From Trichuris trichiura (Eukaryota; Nematoda; Enoplea; Trichinellida; Trichuridae), in contig JBAJFE010000042.1 of assembly GCA_037903355.1 (NCBI GenBank), positions 1,810,001 to 1,874,000 of the forward strand: a stretch of 64,000 nucleotides of DNA, given 5' to 3'. The notes under the pieces are model-generated. The model did no database searches and had not been told where the DNA came from. It saw only the letters and a list, made by a program, of their open reading frames with translations. Of the stretch, positions 24,556 to 32,895 are shown piece after piece. Made by a program: the position numbers and the translations under genes. Every line of letters begins with the position of its first letter. Position 1 is the first letter of the stretch.

Positions 24556-25010
24556 ATCATACTTTCGGGATCATATTGGTACACCTACGTTTCATCTCCC
24601 GTGACGATACGGTCAAAAAACCTGGTTTCATTTGCTTCAATCTTCGTTAAAAGGTCCTGAGAAAGGTTAGCGCGTAGAATTAGCTGTTCCTCGCGCAACG
24701 CTTTTGGGACCCATCAAGCTGAAAGCTTCCTCAGACCAAAGGTTTCAGGCAGTATTCCAAATGATCCCAGCCATTCTAGCAATCCTCCTGATGGCAATTC
24801 TACGGTCTCCTTCCGCTAGGTTCCAGACAAGGGCCACGGTTCCTTTGCTCGTTGCGGTTGACGGTCTTCCCGCTCTCCGGTCGTCTTCGATGGCCTCTCT
24901 TCCCTCCTTGAAACGCCTTATCCACTCGTAGACAACGGATTTTGATGGTGCACTACTTCCTTAAGCCTGCTGTAAAGATTGATGAATTTTCCTAGGCTGC
25001 CAATCAAGCT
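24556..25010 (-). pseudogene. Mariner transposase fragment, N-terminal part to first catalytic Asp
   Basis: Minus-strand translation across several frameshifts gives VYEWIRRFKEGREA, GRPS and, near 24.6 kb, FFDRIVTGDET followed by VYQYDPES. The last is the mariner first-Asp motif VTGDESW.YGYDPE. The homology stops within QSKQWLL, where the Gypsy integrase reading begins. At least one in-frame stop follows GDET, so the copy is inactive. Confidence 0.75.
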
Positions 25011-25894
25011 TGGATAGAAATTTAATGTTATCTCTGACCTCGAAATGAAGATTTTCCCTATCACTAGAAAAACGACTACTTTAGGAGCAACTTGCACCAC
25101 ACTGATGCAGCATCGAATAAGGCTACCTCTTTATACAAGCCTGAAGATAACGGAGGTAAGATTAAACATGTTTTGGCCCATCCGTTGGCATCCTGTTAGA
25201 CACTGCATCATCTTTCCTGGAACTTTCCGAACATCCCTCGTACTGCAGTTGCTGCCCTTGGAGCGCCTTAACTTCTATATAGAACGAACTTTTCTTATTG
25301 ATGGACAGCAGCGACTTTAATGAGAACTTATCAACGGGCAGCTATCAGTAAAAGTTGAGAATATAAATTAGGCATACTTTTATAACTAATTCTCCTGGAA
25401 AACAAGTGTACTATCTTCGTCAAACTGGTGATCTCTAGGAACGGATGGTATCAACTACGAACAGGAATGGAGAAAAGTAGCATTACCCTAAATAAACTAC
25501 ACAGCCAGAGGGCGCTTCATCATATGACGCAGCGGGAGAACTGCCGCTAAAAAATTAGGTTTTCTTGTCATTAGGGACGACACGCGGCTCAAGCCTGCTA
25601 AAAATGGAAGTGGAGGCTCGCGGATACCATCGAGTGGCTTTTGGCAGCGCAATTTGTCCTGATTGGCACAAAACAAATATAGCTAAGCGCAATAAAGCGA
25701 GGTATGCGGGTATACTTTCATCTCAACAAACAGACGGAACTGTGGCATTCTTCAAACCGCATTCTTTTACTACGTGGTATAAACCCAGGTTTGCAAAGTG
25801 CTATTAGGCAGTAGTATCCGAAAAGTCTACTTCCCCGAACTAGATGTTGTGAATCAGTCTTCTCTTAGCAATCCAGTTCGAACGGACGAAATTT
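25011..25894. other. Intergenic region, no recognised gene
   Basis: Several open frames of 60 to 90 codons on both strands; none resembles a protein family known to me. Confidence 0.35.
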
Positions 25895-26108
25895 TCAAAC
25901 CGTTGCCATTTTGTCCTTTATGCTCCGAACCACTTTCCATTTCGCCATCGCGAACCAATGTGCTTTGAGACCTCGAATCGTTTCGTTATTGCACTGACGA
26001 TAAATGCTTTTCAAAAAGCGTTCAACCGGAACTGTTGTATGTTTGAACTGCCATTGTGCAATACAGTCACTATCACGATGATTAAATAAGTCATTAAGCG
26101 AATCATAC
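25895..26108 (-). CDS. Possible exon of an unrecognised gene
   Basis: An open frame ending at a TGA (25895-25897) follows an acceptor-like CCAG and reads YDSLNDLFNHRDSDC, later LKAHWFAMAKWKVV. Its composition looks protein-like (aromatic and basic residues mixed), but no upstream exon with a start codon was found and I cannot name a family. It would be divergent from the mL51 gene about 200 bases away. A chance frame is a real alternative. Confidence 0.25.
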
Positions 26109-26303
26109 ACTGGTTTAATCTCTGAGAGTTAAAAATTCATTGTCGCTCGTTAACTACGCCGACAAATCTCGAAAGTACCAAACAGGCAAATGAAGTCTGT
26201 AGTTGGGACCTACAAATTAACCGAAAGGTAGTATAACTTCGATTCCGTTCGTACCTTTCGTTACTTTGCTTCTGTAGCCGCTGTTAGCGTTATTGAAGAA
26301 GTA

Positions 26304-27216
26304 ATGAGTTTGTCGTTGAAGTTGTGGTTATTCTTCCCCCGACGGTTTTTGCACAATCACAGCCGAGTTCCGCGTGTTCGTAAAAGCAGAAAGAACAAGC
26401 ACTTAGAAGTAACTGATTATGGCTATTATTGGAATTATCATAATTTAGGTCAGCTACAATCGTTGCGCATAGGACTTTTTGCCACAGTAATTCATTTAGG
26501 TGAGCTATTGCCCAGAAAAAAGGACGATATGCGGCCAGTTGAAAAACCCGCTTATCAGCTGAAAGATCAATGGTGTCAGGAAAAGGCTCTTTTCGGGCAA
26601 AATGACTATATTGGTAAATCTCTAAGGCTTCACTTACCTCACGACGCATTTTTAAAATATTAACTGAGTTTAGTTTTTGAGATTGCTGCCCAGTTAAATT
26701 GCCTATGGTTGTTGACTCTTAGGGTCATCGCCAGCGTCTGCGTATGCAAGAAGATATCTAGAAAAACGTTCACAGCTAGTCACTCTTAAATTTGAAATAT
26801 TCGTTTCAAATTTCAACTTTTTCTTCTTCTTCTTCTTGTCTGCTGAGTGAAAGCTTTGAAAAGTACCAAATTTCTCCAATGTTTTTTCTTTACTAGACCT
26901 GCTAGGAAACGGAACAATTCATCCCGCCCAGCTGTTGTACCATGTACCACCGTGGTTGCGTGGCTTTCCGGGTCAGCACCGTGCAAACGAGTTGATCAAG
27001 CTAATACACTATCGTAATCTATATCAGGAGAAGATGAAGCGAAATACGCCCAAGAGATGGCATGAGCTGTGCAAAAGAATTAAGTATCTTCTGAAATATC
27101 ATAATTACAAAAAGGCGGATGAGATAAACATTGAGAGAGACTTAGGTCTATGGGAAGAAAGTCCAGATTTCTTCTATAAAGATAAAACAAGACGTAGTTA
27201 TTTAGATGATCCATGA
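26304..27216 (+). CDS. MRPL51: Mitochondrial large-subunit ribosomal protein mL51
   Basis: A protein of the mitochondrial 54S/39S large ribosomal subunit. Two exons, 26304-26613 and 26897-27216, total 630 bases (209 aa) with matching phase. The core reads WCQEKALFGQNDYI then DLLGNG, HVPPWLRGF, and KRWHELCKRIKYLLKY. This follows the animal mL51 pattern EKRALFGQNDYIDILG ... WLRG.GNE ... LNKRIRYLYK. The N-terminal 80 residues are basic and Arg-rich (FFPRRFLHNHSRVPRVRK), compatible with a mitochondrial targeting sequence. The protein is longer than human mL51 (128 aa). Part of the N-terminal excess could be an unrecognised in-frame intron, since GTAAAAG at about 26380 and TTTAG before 26445 or 26500 would fit. 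Confidence 0.9.
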
Positions 27217-27294
27217 TTTGCTCCCCATCGTTTGTCCTTTTAACCTTGATATTTTTTGTATTTATACGCCAAGGTCGCGATATTCTTCGTCGTT

Positions 27295-27300
27295 AATAAA
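27295..27300 (+). terminator. Polyadenylation signal of MRPL51
   Basis: AATAAA lies 79 bases downstream of the TGA stop codon. Confidence 0.5.
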
Positions 27301-27857
27301 AGTAGTGAAATGAGATATTCGCGCTTTTCCCCGGCCACTTGTTATAGTACATTTTGCGTGCATACAGTAACTAGTGAAAAGCAAGATCTTTGAAGCCATC
27401 AGCAGCAAAACCTGAAAACACATTTACTTTACTGGGCAAATTGATGCCCAACATTACAAAAATAACTTAAAGTGTTTGTTGAATGGACAATTAGCTTTAC
27501 TAGTGACAAAAAAAAACTTGTAATGCTGTAAGTTGGCGAATCGTAAATGGCAATGATGCATGGGTGGTCAAGCAGCTCGTCCATTTTGGTACTGAACGAA
27601 AAATATGGTAGCGCGCGAATCAAAATGATGAGCAAGACTTGAACAACCGAACTTCAAAGGGGGCTTGTTCATGCTGACTTCAAGTTCCTGGTTTCAAACG
27701 TCATTTCTTGTTTAGTGCGTGCGCTTGCAGAGGGTATACTTAATACGTTTCATAAATGCTAAGTACAGTCGGAAGGTATGCAGGAACGCTGTTATTTCAA
27801 CAGTATAGAAGCACAAAACGAAGCATTGCGACGCCAAAGATAAGATAGTGGCCACAT

Positions 27858-28665
27858 TCATGTGGCAGAAAAGTCTTTCCCATAATCAGGGTTGTGGCAA
27901 ACCCAATGGTAGCGTTTATCGATGCTGTAGTCAGGTTCGATGGTTTCAAACTCTTTCAGCACCAAACCCACTTCCTCGAGTCCAGTGCGGAAAGCTTGAC
28001 TCTACAATCGTGAACTTTACAAAGTGCAGAGAGACAAGTTCAAGTTGCTACTAATAAGGGAACAAATAAAAAATTATTTCATGCTTTCTACACTTGCCTT
28101 TTCACTGGTGTCAACGTCTGGAAGGACTAGGTTAACGAAGTGAATACCAGCTTTCAAGCAACGGAAAGCCAGAATGCGTCCCAGGTTCAAGGCGGACGCT
28201 ACATCAGTTGTACTAAAAAAGTAACAAATGTCAGCGATAGGCGAAAAGCAATTTGTACCTGTGCAAACGACGCCTAATAGCGTATTCTTTAGTTGAAGCT
28301 TCCAAAACTATACCATTGGACATGTGGCGAACGTAAGCGTTCGTATGATTTTGTCCCTTCTCTAATTCAACTCTGAACAAAAATAAAAGGAGCCACTACG
28401 TCGTTAATTTCAAAAATTGAAAAAAAATTACTTGCCTGTAATAATAACATTCGTTTTGAAAGTTCTTCAAGCCTTTATAGCCATAAGCCTTACGCGCTAT
28501 TCTTAGCCACTCGAGATTGCGAGGATTTCGCACCGTGATGAATGGAAGTACCTTCGTTGTCATTAACGCATTAGAACAGCAAAATGTCCACCGGCGTAGA
28601 TTAATTTTAAAACGCGAAGCAGCACTGCCAGTAGACACAGTAACCATCAGTGTTTTCATGTACAT
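27858..28665 (-). CDS. MRPL18: Mitochondrial large-subunit ribosomal protein uL18m
   Basis: The mitochondrial uL18 homologue, which in the family contacts 5S rRNA or its structural substitute. Four exons: 28665-28436, 28372-28259, 28212-28098, 28001-27858; total 603 bases (200 aa), phases consistent. Diagnostic strings are RNPRNLEWLRIARKAYGYKG, YVRHMSNGIVLEASTKEYAIRRRL, and LNLGRILAFRCLKAGIHFVN. They parallel human RNPRNLELLSVARKERGW, STREWAIKKHLYST and IGRVLAQRCLEAGINF. An in-frame TAA lies upstream, so the ATG at 28665 (MYMKTLM) is the likely start and gives a basic presequence. Introns 1 and 3 start with GC (AG|GCAAGT) rather than GT. The gene converges on MRPL51; the stop codons are about 640 bases apart. 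Confidence 0.9.
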
Positions 28666-29631
28666 TGACGAAGATCGTTGTAACAATTCTTTAGGTTATG
28701 CAAGCGAGAACATGTTTTAGTAAATCTCGTCCGTAAAATAAAATAAAAGACTGGATAGTAGTGTGCACGCGTTGTAGCATTAAAATCTTGAAAAATACCA
28801 ATACCAAACTCGTCCAGGCAAATGCATGACTTTCAGTTCCAAGAGTTTAAGTGCATATTTTCAAAGATTTTGAAAACGGGGTTTCTTGGTACGGGAACAA
28901 ATGTTTTCATAATGAAGAAATTTATTACGGATAATTCCCGTTTGTTCTGTATATGTAGAAAAACTCCGGAGCTTTCAGGTCATTCGAGACCCGTCATCAG
29001 CGGTCTTAGGTTGTTGATACGATTCATGGCAGCGAGTGCCCTAATGTTTCTGAGGATTTTAAAGCGGGCATTTTTTAAAGTTTTCTGTTCGTAGGTTCTG
29101 GCATCTGAGTCTGTCAGCGTACTTCTATTTCTTGTTCCGTATGTCTTGTAGATTGTGTCTTGGCTGGGTAGTTTCGAACATTTTTTTGTTGTTGGTTCAC
29201 TGTTTTTTCATTTTGCATTCATTTTTCTTTCTTTCTTCTTTTTCCCAGCATCCCAATATCAGACACCCTAGAGACCTTACACAATCTCCTCCACACGGAC
29301 ACAAATCTACCCAGCAGAACTAAATTAAATCCCTTTCACATTGTCAAGCTGGTCTCGTTTTGCATGCAAGAAGGCAATTACTTCACTTTTGATAACAAGT
29401 TCTATAAACAATCTAACGGAGTACCTATGGGAAGCCCCCTATCCCCTGTATTAGCGGAAATTTTTATGGAAAACTTTGAAAGACAAATGTTCAGAACTAT
29501 AGACAGACACATAGCTCCACGCCTTTTTAAAAGATACGTAGACGACATCTTTGTCATTATAAAAGCTGGAAAAGAAGAACAATTTTTACAATTCCTCAAC
29601 AACGTCCGTCCTAACCAAATAGTCTTCACAA

Positions 29632-29787
29632 CCAATTGAGTCCTAACGAACAACGAAACGTACAGTATACAAATTGCTCTGTATTTTCTCTTACAATTTG
29701 CTCATCCATCCGTTGGTAGGGCACTTTGAAGTTTATTTACAGATACATCCAACAGGCCAAACCCGTGAATCTGAAGATCTACTATAA
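29632..29787. mobile_element. Family-B element, single arm, inserted in Penelope RT
   Basis: This 156-bp insertion splits the RT frame between ...NQIVFT and MEKEDNKT. The intact order is shown by the copy at 48-50 kb. It is bounded by near-identical 15-base repeats, AAATAGTCTTCACAA at 29617-29631 and AAATAGTCTCCACAA at 29788-29802. Its inner sequence (GCTCATCCATCCGTTGGTAG, then TGAAGATCTACTAT) is the same as one arm of the palindrome at 30167-30571. Confidence 0.85.
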
Positions 29788-30166
29788 AAATAGTCTCCAC
29801 AATGGAAAAAGAAGATAACAAAACCCTACCCTTTCTAGACGCCTTAATTATTCGCTCAAGCGAAGGCCTTAAAACCCGAGTGTATAGAAAACCCACGCAC
29901 ACTGATCAGTACCTCAATTTTTCATCACATCACCCACGATCAGTAATGCGTGGTATCCTCTCCGGAATGATAGACAGAGCATTCAATTTATGCAGTCCCG
30001 AATATCTCCAACCAAAAATTAACTACATTAGAAAAATCTTCTACAAAAACGGTTATCCTAAATCCTTTATCAACCAAGTGTTCAACCACAAGCTTCGCAC
30101 ACGTAAGTCTCCAAAGCAAAACACTCCGCACGACACTTGTCTGGTTATTCCTTATGTGGCAGGTTT

Positions 30167-30571
30167 CATAGTAGATCTTCAGATTCACGGGTTTGGCCTG
30201 TTGGGTGTATCTGTAAGTAAACTTCAAAATGCCCTACCAACGGATGGATGAGCAAATTGTTAGAGAAATTACAGAACAAATCGAATACCGTACGTTTCGG
30301 AACTGCTCGTGTTCCGTCGTCAGCAGTGTTGGGGAGCTCCCCAACACTGCTGCTGTTGTAGCTCCCCAACACTGCTGACGACGGAACACGAGCAGTTCCG
30401 AAACGTACGGTATTCGATTTGTTCTGTAATTTCTCTAACAATTTGCTCATCCATCCGTTGGTAGGGCATTTTGAAGTTTACTTACAGATACACCCAACAG
30501 GCCAAACCCGTGAATCTGAAGATCTACTATGAAACTATTCAAGCCTGTTAAAAGACATCCTGTTTTTCGAA
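30167..30571. mobile_element. Family-B palindromic element inserted in Penelope-like copy 1
   Basis: A 405-bp fold-back. The arms begin CATAGTAGATCTTCAG and its complement, and meet at short repeats of CCCCAACACTGCTG near 30340. The right arm runs about 37 bases beyond the left. Flanking repeats ATGTGGCAGGTTT (30154-30166 and 30572-30584) are the target duplication, interrupting the reading PYVAG. The right arm contains CTGACGA at 30375, a GGAAC/GUUCC stem and GAAA, the same architecture as family A with different stem sequence. Confidence 0.88.
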
Positions 30572-31570
30572 ATGTGGCAGGTTTAGGCGAAAAGATTGTC
30601 CAATCAGGAAAAAGATTAGGCTTCAGTCTTTTTCAAAAGTTCGCCCAACCTCAGGGCAATTCTTCGCACAGACAAAACTAAAATCCCCGCAAACAAAAAG
30701 ACAGGACTAATATACGCGGTTGAATGTTCTTGCTCAGGGATTTACATTGGTGAAACAGGAAACACCCTAGAGCATAGATTCAATGAACACATGAAAAAAC
30801 TCACAAGTTACAAAAACGCGAAAACCATACTTGACAATGGCACCAATCTAACCACACAGCGAGGCAGACCAATCGTGGACCCAAAACTTACAATGGAAAA
30901 AGCCAAACAAGCCTCTGCTGTAGTGGAGCATGCGACGCAATGTACCCAACCACTCCACCCAAGAGTTTTATGTTACGAAAACAATTTACATTTAAGAAGA
31001 ATTAAGGAAGCACTATACATTAGACACAATACGACCTATAACCGCGATCAAGGAGTGGACATAAGTGGGATTTGGACAAATATTGTGACGCGGTATAATT
31101 GTTGCTCTCTCACCAGATGAAATACAATAGCCCGGAAAGAAAAAAGAAAAAACAACTAGTTAGAACAAATAGAAATGGATAGGACTGCAATATATATGGA
31201 ACGAAAAAGGAAAAGAAAAAGAAAAAAGAAGAAAGAAAGAAAGAAAAATGAATGCAAAATGAAAAAACAGTGAACCAACAACAAAAAAATGTTCGAAACT
31301 ACCCAGCCAAGACACAATCTACAAGACATACGGAACAAGAAATAGAAGTACGCTGACAGACTCAGATGCCAGAACCTACGAACAGAAAACTTTAAAAAAT
31401 GCTCGCTTTAAAATCCTCAGAAATATTAGGGCATTCGCTGCCATGAATCATATCAACAACCTAAGACCGCTGATGACGGGTCTCGAATGACCTGAAAGCT
31501 CCGGAGTTTTTCTACATATACAGAACAAACGGGAATTATCCGTAATAAATTTCTTCATATTTTCAAAGAT

Positions 31571-32182
31571 AGCCCCATACTTGAAATCGGGTCTAACGGA
31601 ACTTATGATTTTTCCGGTTTACCCCACACAGCTTCCCGTTTCTTAACAGATTCTCTTTTTGGTTGATGAGACAGAAATTACCTTTCCGGGAAGGGCGGTG
31701 ATACCCTTTGTTGCCCTAACAAAGTGCCTCAAGCTCAGGGTTTCCATCGACTCCTGATCTGACTGGCCCATGTCCGGTGAGCTGATCGGCCGATGGTGTC
31801 CCTATCCGCCGGAAAAAACGGATCAGCAGGAAGTCCCCGACGGATATCCGATGGACTCCCAGTCCGAGTAGCGTGCTCTCTAGTGCCTTTCGATCTGACC
31901 GTCTTCAAGAGGACCCAAACTCACTACAATTTCCGTTTTTGCAACTGGTAGAGACTTTTCGTTTATTAAACTTCAAGCTTTATGGCGTAGCCTTCTGGAG
32001 CAGATTTTTCCCACATTCAGTATCTACGCAACATAAATGTCCTAGTGACAGTCATGACATGTCCTGAGCATATAGTTTCTTATGTTATGATTGCTTTAAT
32101 GGAGTTTCGGGTTGTCACAGGGGCGTTGACTATGGTTGGACGGCGGATAAAGAAATATTTCATGTCCTGCATTTCGTCCATG
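31571..32182. other. Intergenic region with a GC-rich segment
   Basis: Positions about 31680-31880 are clearly more GC-rich than their surroundings and contain several CCGG and GGATC-like repeats of short units. The composition suggests a foreign repeat, but I could not identify a family or a coding frame. Confidence 0.35.
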
Positions 32183-32190
32183 CTCTAAAC

Positions 32191-32293
32191 CAGTGTTTCT
32201 CAACGTGGGCCCTGGGGCCCCCCTGGGGGGCCCTGGAGGGGGCCCTGACAAGGCCTAGGGGAGCCCTGGGGCAAAAAAGGTTGAGAAACTATG
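32191..32293. mobile_element. hAT-type miniature element (103 bp)
   Basis: Begins CAGTGTTTCTCAAC and ends GTTGAGAAACTATG, an imperfect terminal inverted repeat typical of hAT elements (CAGTGTTTCTCAACC). It is flanked by an 8-base direct repeat, CTCTAAAC, at 32183-32190 and 32294-32301, the expected hAT target length. The interior is almost entirely G/C runs and non-coding. Confidence 0.85.
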
Positions 32294-32553
32294 CTCTAAA
32301 CTAAAGTTTACCAACTGGCGAAAAAACCAAAGCGAAATGGTGGCAAAAAAACGCACCAGCACCGAACATGTATACCCTTGTTCTATTTGTTCTAAATTAG
32401 ATTTTCCCACGGTTAAAGAGACAACGTAAGTCATATGTCTGCAGAAAGTTTTGGAACTACTCACTGCCAACACGCATGCAACATTTAACGCAAAATATTG
32501 ATGCACAATTAAGGTCGCGTAGCTTTGTTAGGGGATTAATCTACAGGTTTCTC

Positions 32554-32856
32554 TTAATAAATAAGGGTTGTTTTGAACACCAGCAAATAGGTTAGCTTGA
32601 AAATTGAGCTAACTTGAATGGGGGCGGAATGTCTGATTACTATTTGTTTATGAAAACCTGCAAACTTTTGTACTGTACTACACGATGTATTAAATTCTGA
32701 ACTTGTAGTTTTGGGATCGCGGTTTAAGCGCGATGTGAAAAATCTCCTTAAGAGTTTGGACACGTTGTCCGCTGTTCTACATATTCTGCTCTCTATTTTG
32801 GTGACAAGTAGTTCCAGTAGTTCCTCTCGAGTATGATTTCTTTTATTGCTTGCCAT
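32554..32856 (-). CDS. Unrecognised open frame, divergent from METTL16
   Basis: From an ATG at 32856 the frame reads MASNKRNHTREELLELLVTK and continues as a charged, helix-prone stretch for about 60 residues, then becomes less convincing. It may be a first exon that splices on before 32650. I do not recognise the family. Its start lies only 39 bases from the METTL16 start, so it could be a genuine divergent gene or an accidental frame. Confidence is limited because no second exon was established. Confidence 0.3.
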   Translation of the reverse strand: MASNKRNHTREELLELLVTKIESRICRTADNVSKLLRRFFTSRLNRDPKTTSSEFNTSCSTVQKFAGFHKQIVIRHSAPIQVSSIFKLTYLLVFKTTLIY

Positions 32857-32895
32857 TGCTAGCATATTTGTAGCAACGTGCTTTAGACTTCAGAA

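Larger units (their letters stand above)
29248..31120 (+). pseudogene. Penelope-like RT and GIY-YIG endonuclease, interrupted
   Basis: Reverse transcriptase segments: 29248-29631 with NGVPMGSPLSP and YVDDIFVIIK (the catalytic YxDD box), and 29803-30153 with LPFLDALIIRS and VYRKPTHTDQYLNF. The endonuclease half, about 30600-31120, has GLIYAVEC, then SGIYIGETGN and HRFNEH, a GIY-YIG domain as in canonical Penelope elements. It ends with the conserved NTTYNRD...IWTNIVTRYNCC. The N-terminal part of RT is missing at the junction with the inverted arm near 29247. Two insertions and an early GIY-YIG frameshift make it non-functional. Confidence 0.9.
28869..31555 (+). mobile_element. Penelope-like retroelement copy 1, with inverted terminal arms and target duplication
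   Basis: A 5'-truncated Penelope-like element (coding strand plus) whose left end, 28869-29246, is the reverse complement of its own 3' end, about 31207-31555. Both arms contain CTCCGGAGCTTTC-type sequence and an AG-rich tract. The whole unit is flanked by CATATTTTCAAAGAT at 28854-28868 and 31556-31570, a 12 to 15-base target duplication (three bases could belong to the element). The left arm is longer than the right. The sense-strand hammerhead-like core is at 31470-31506. Two family-B elements have inserted into its coding region. Confidence 0.9.

Noticed and set aside
26290..26649. 119-codon minus-strand frame
   Set aside because: Antisense shadow of the first MRPL51 exon.
26821..26837. 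TTC-rich run in MRPL51 intron
   Set aside because: Short pyrimidine tract; no evidence of an expanded microsatellite.
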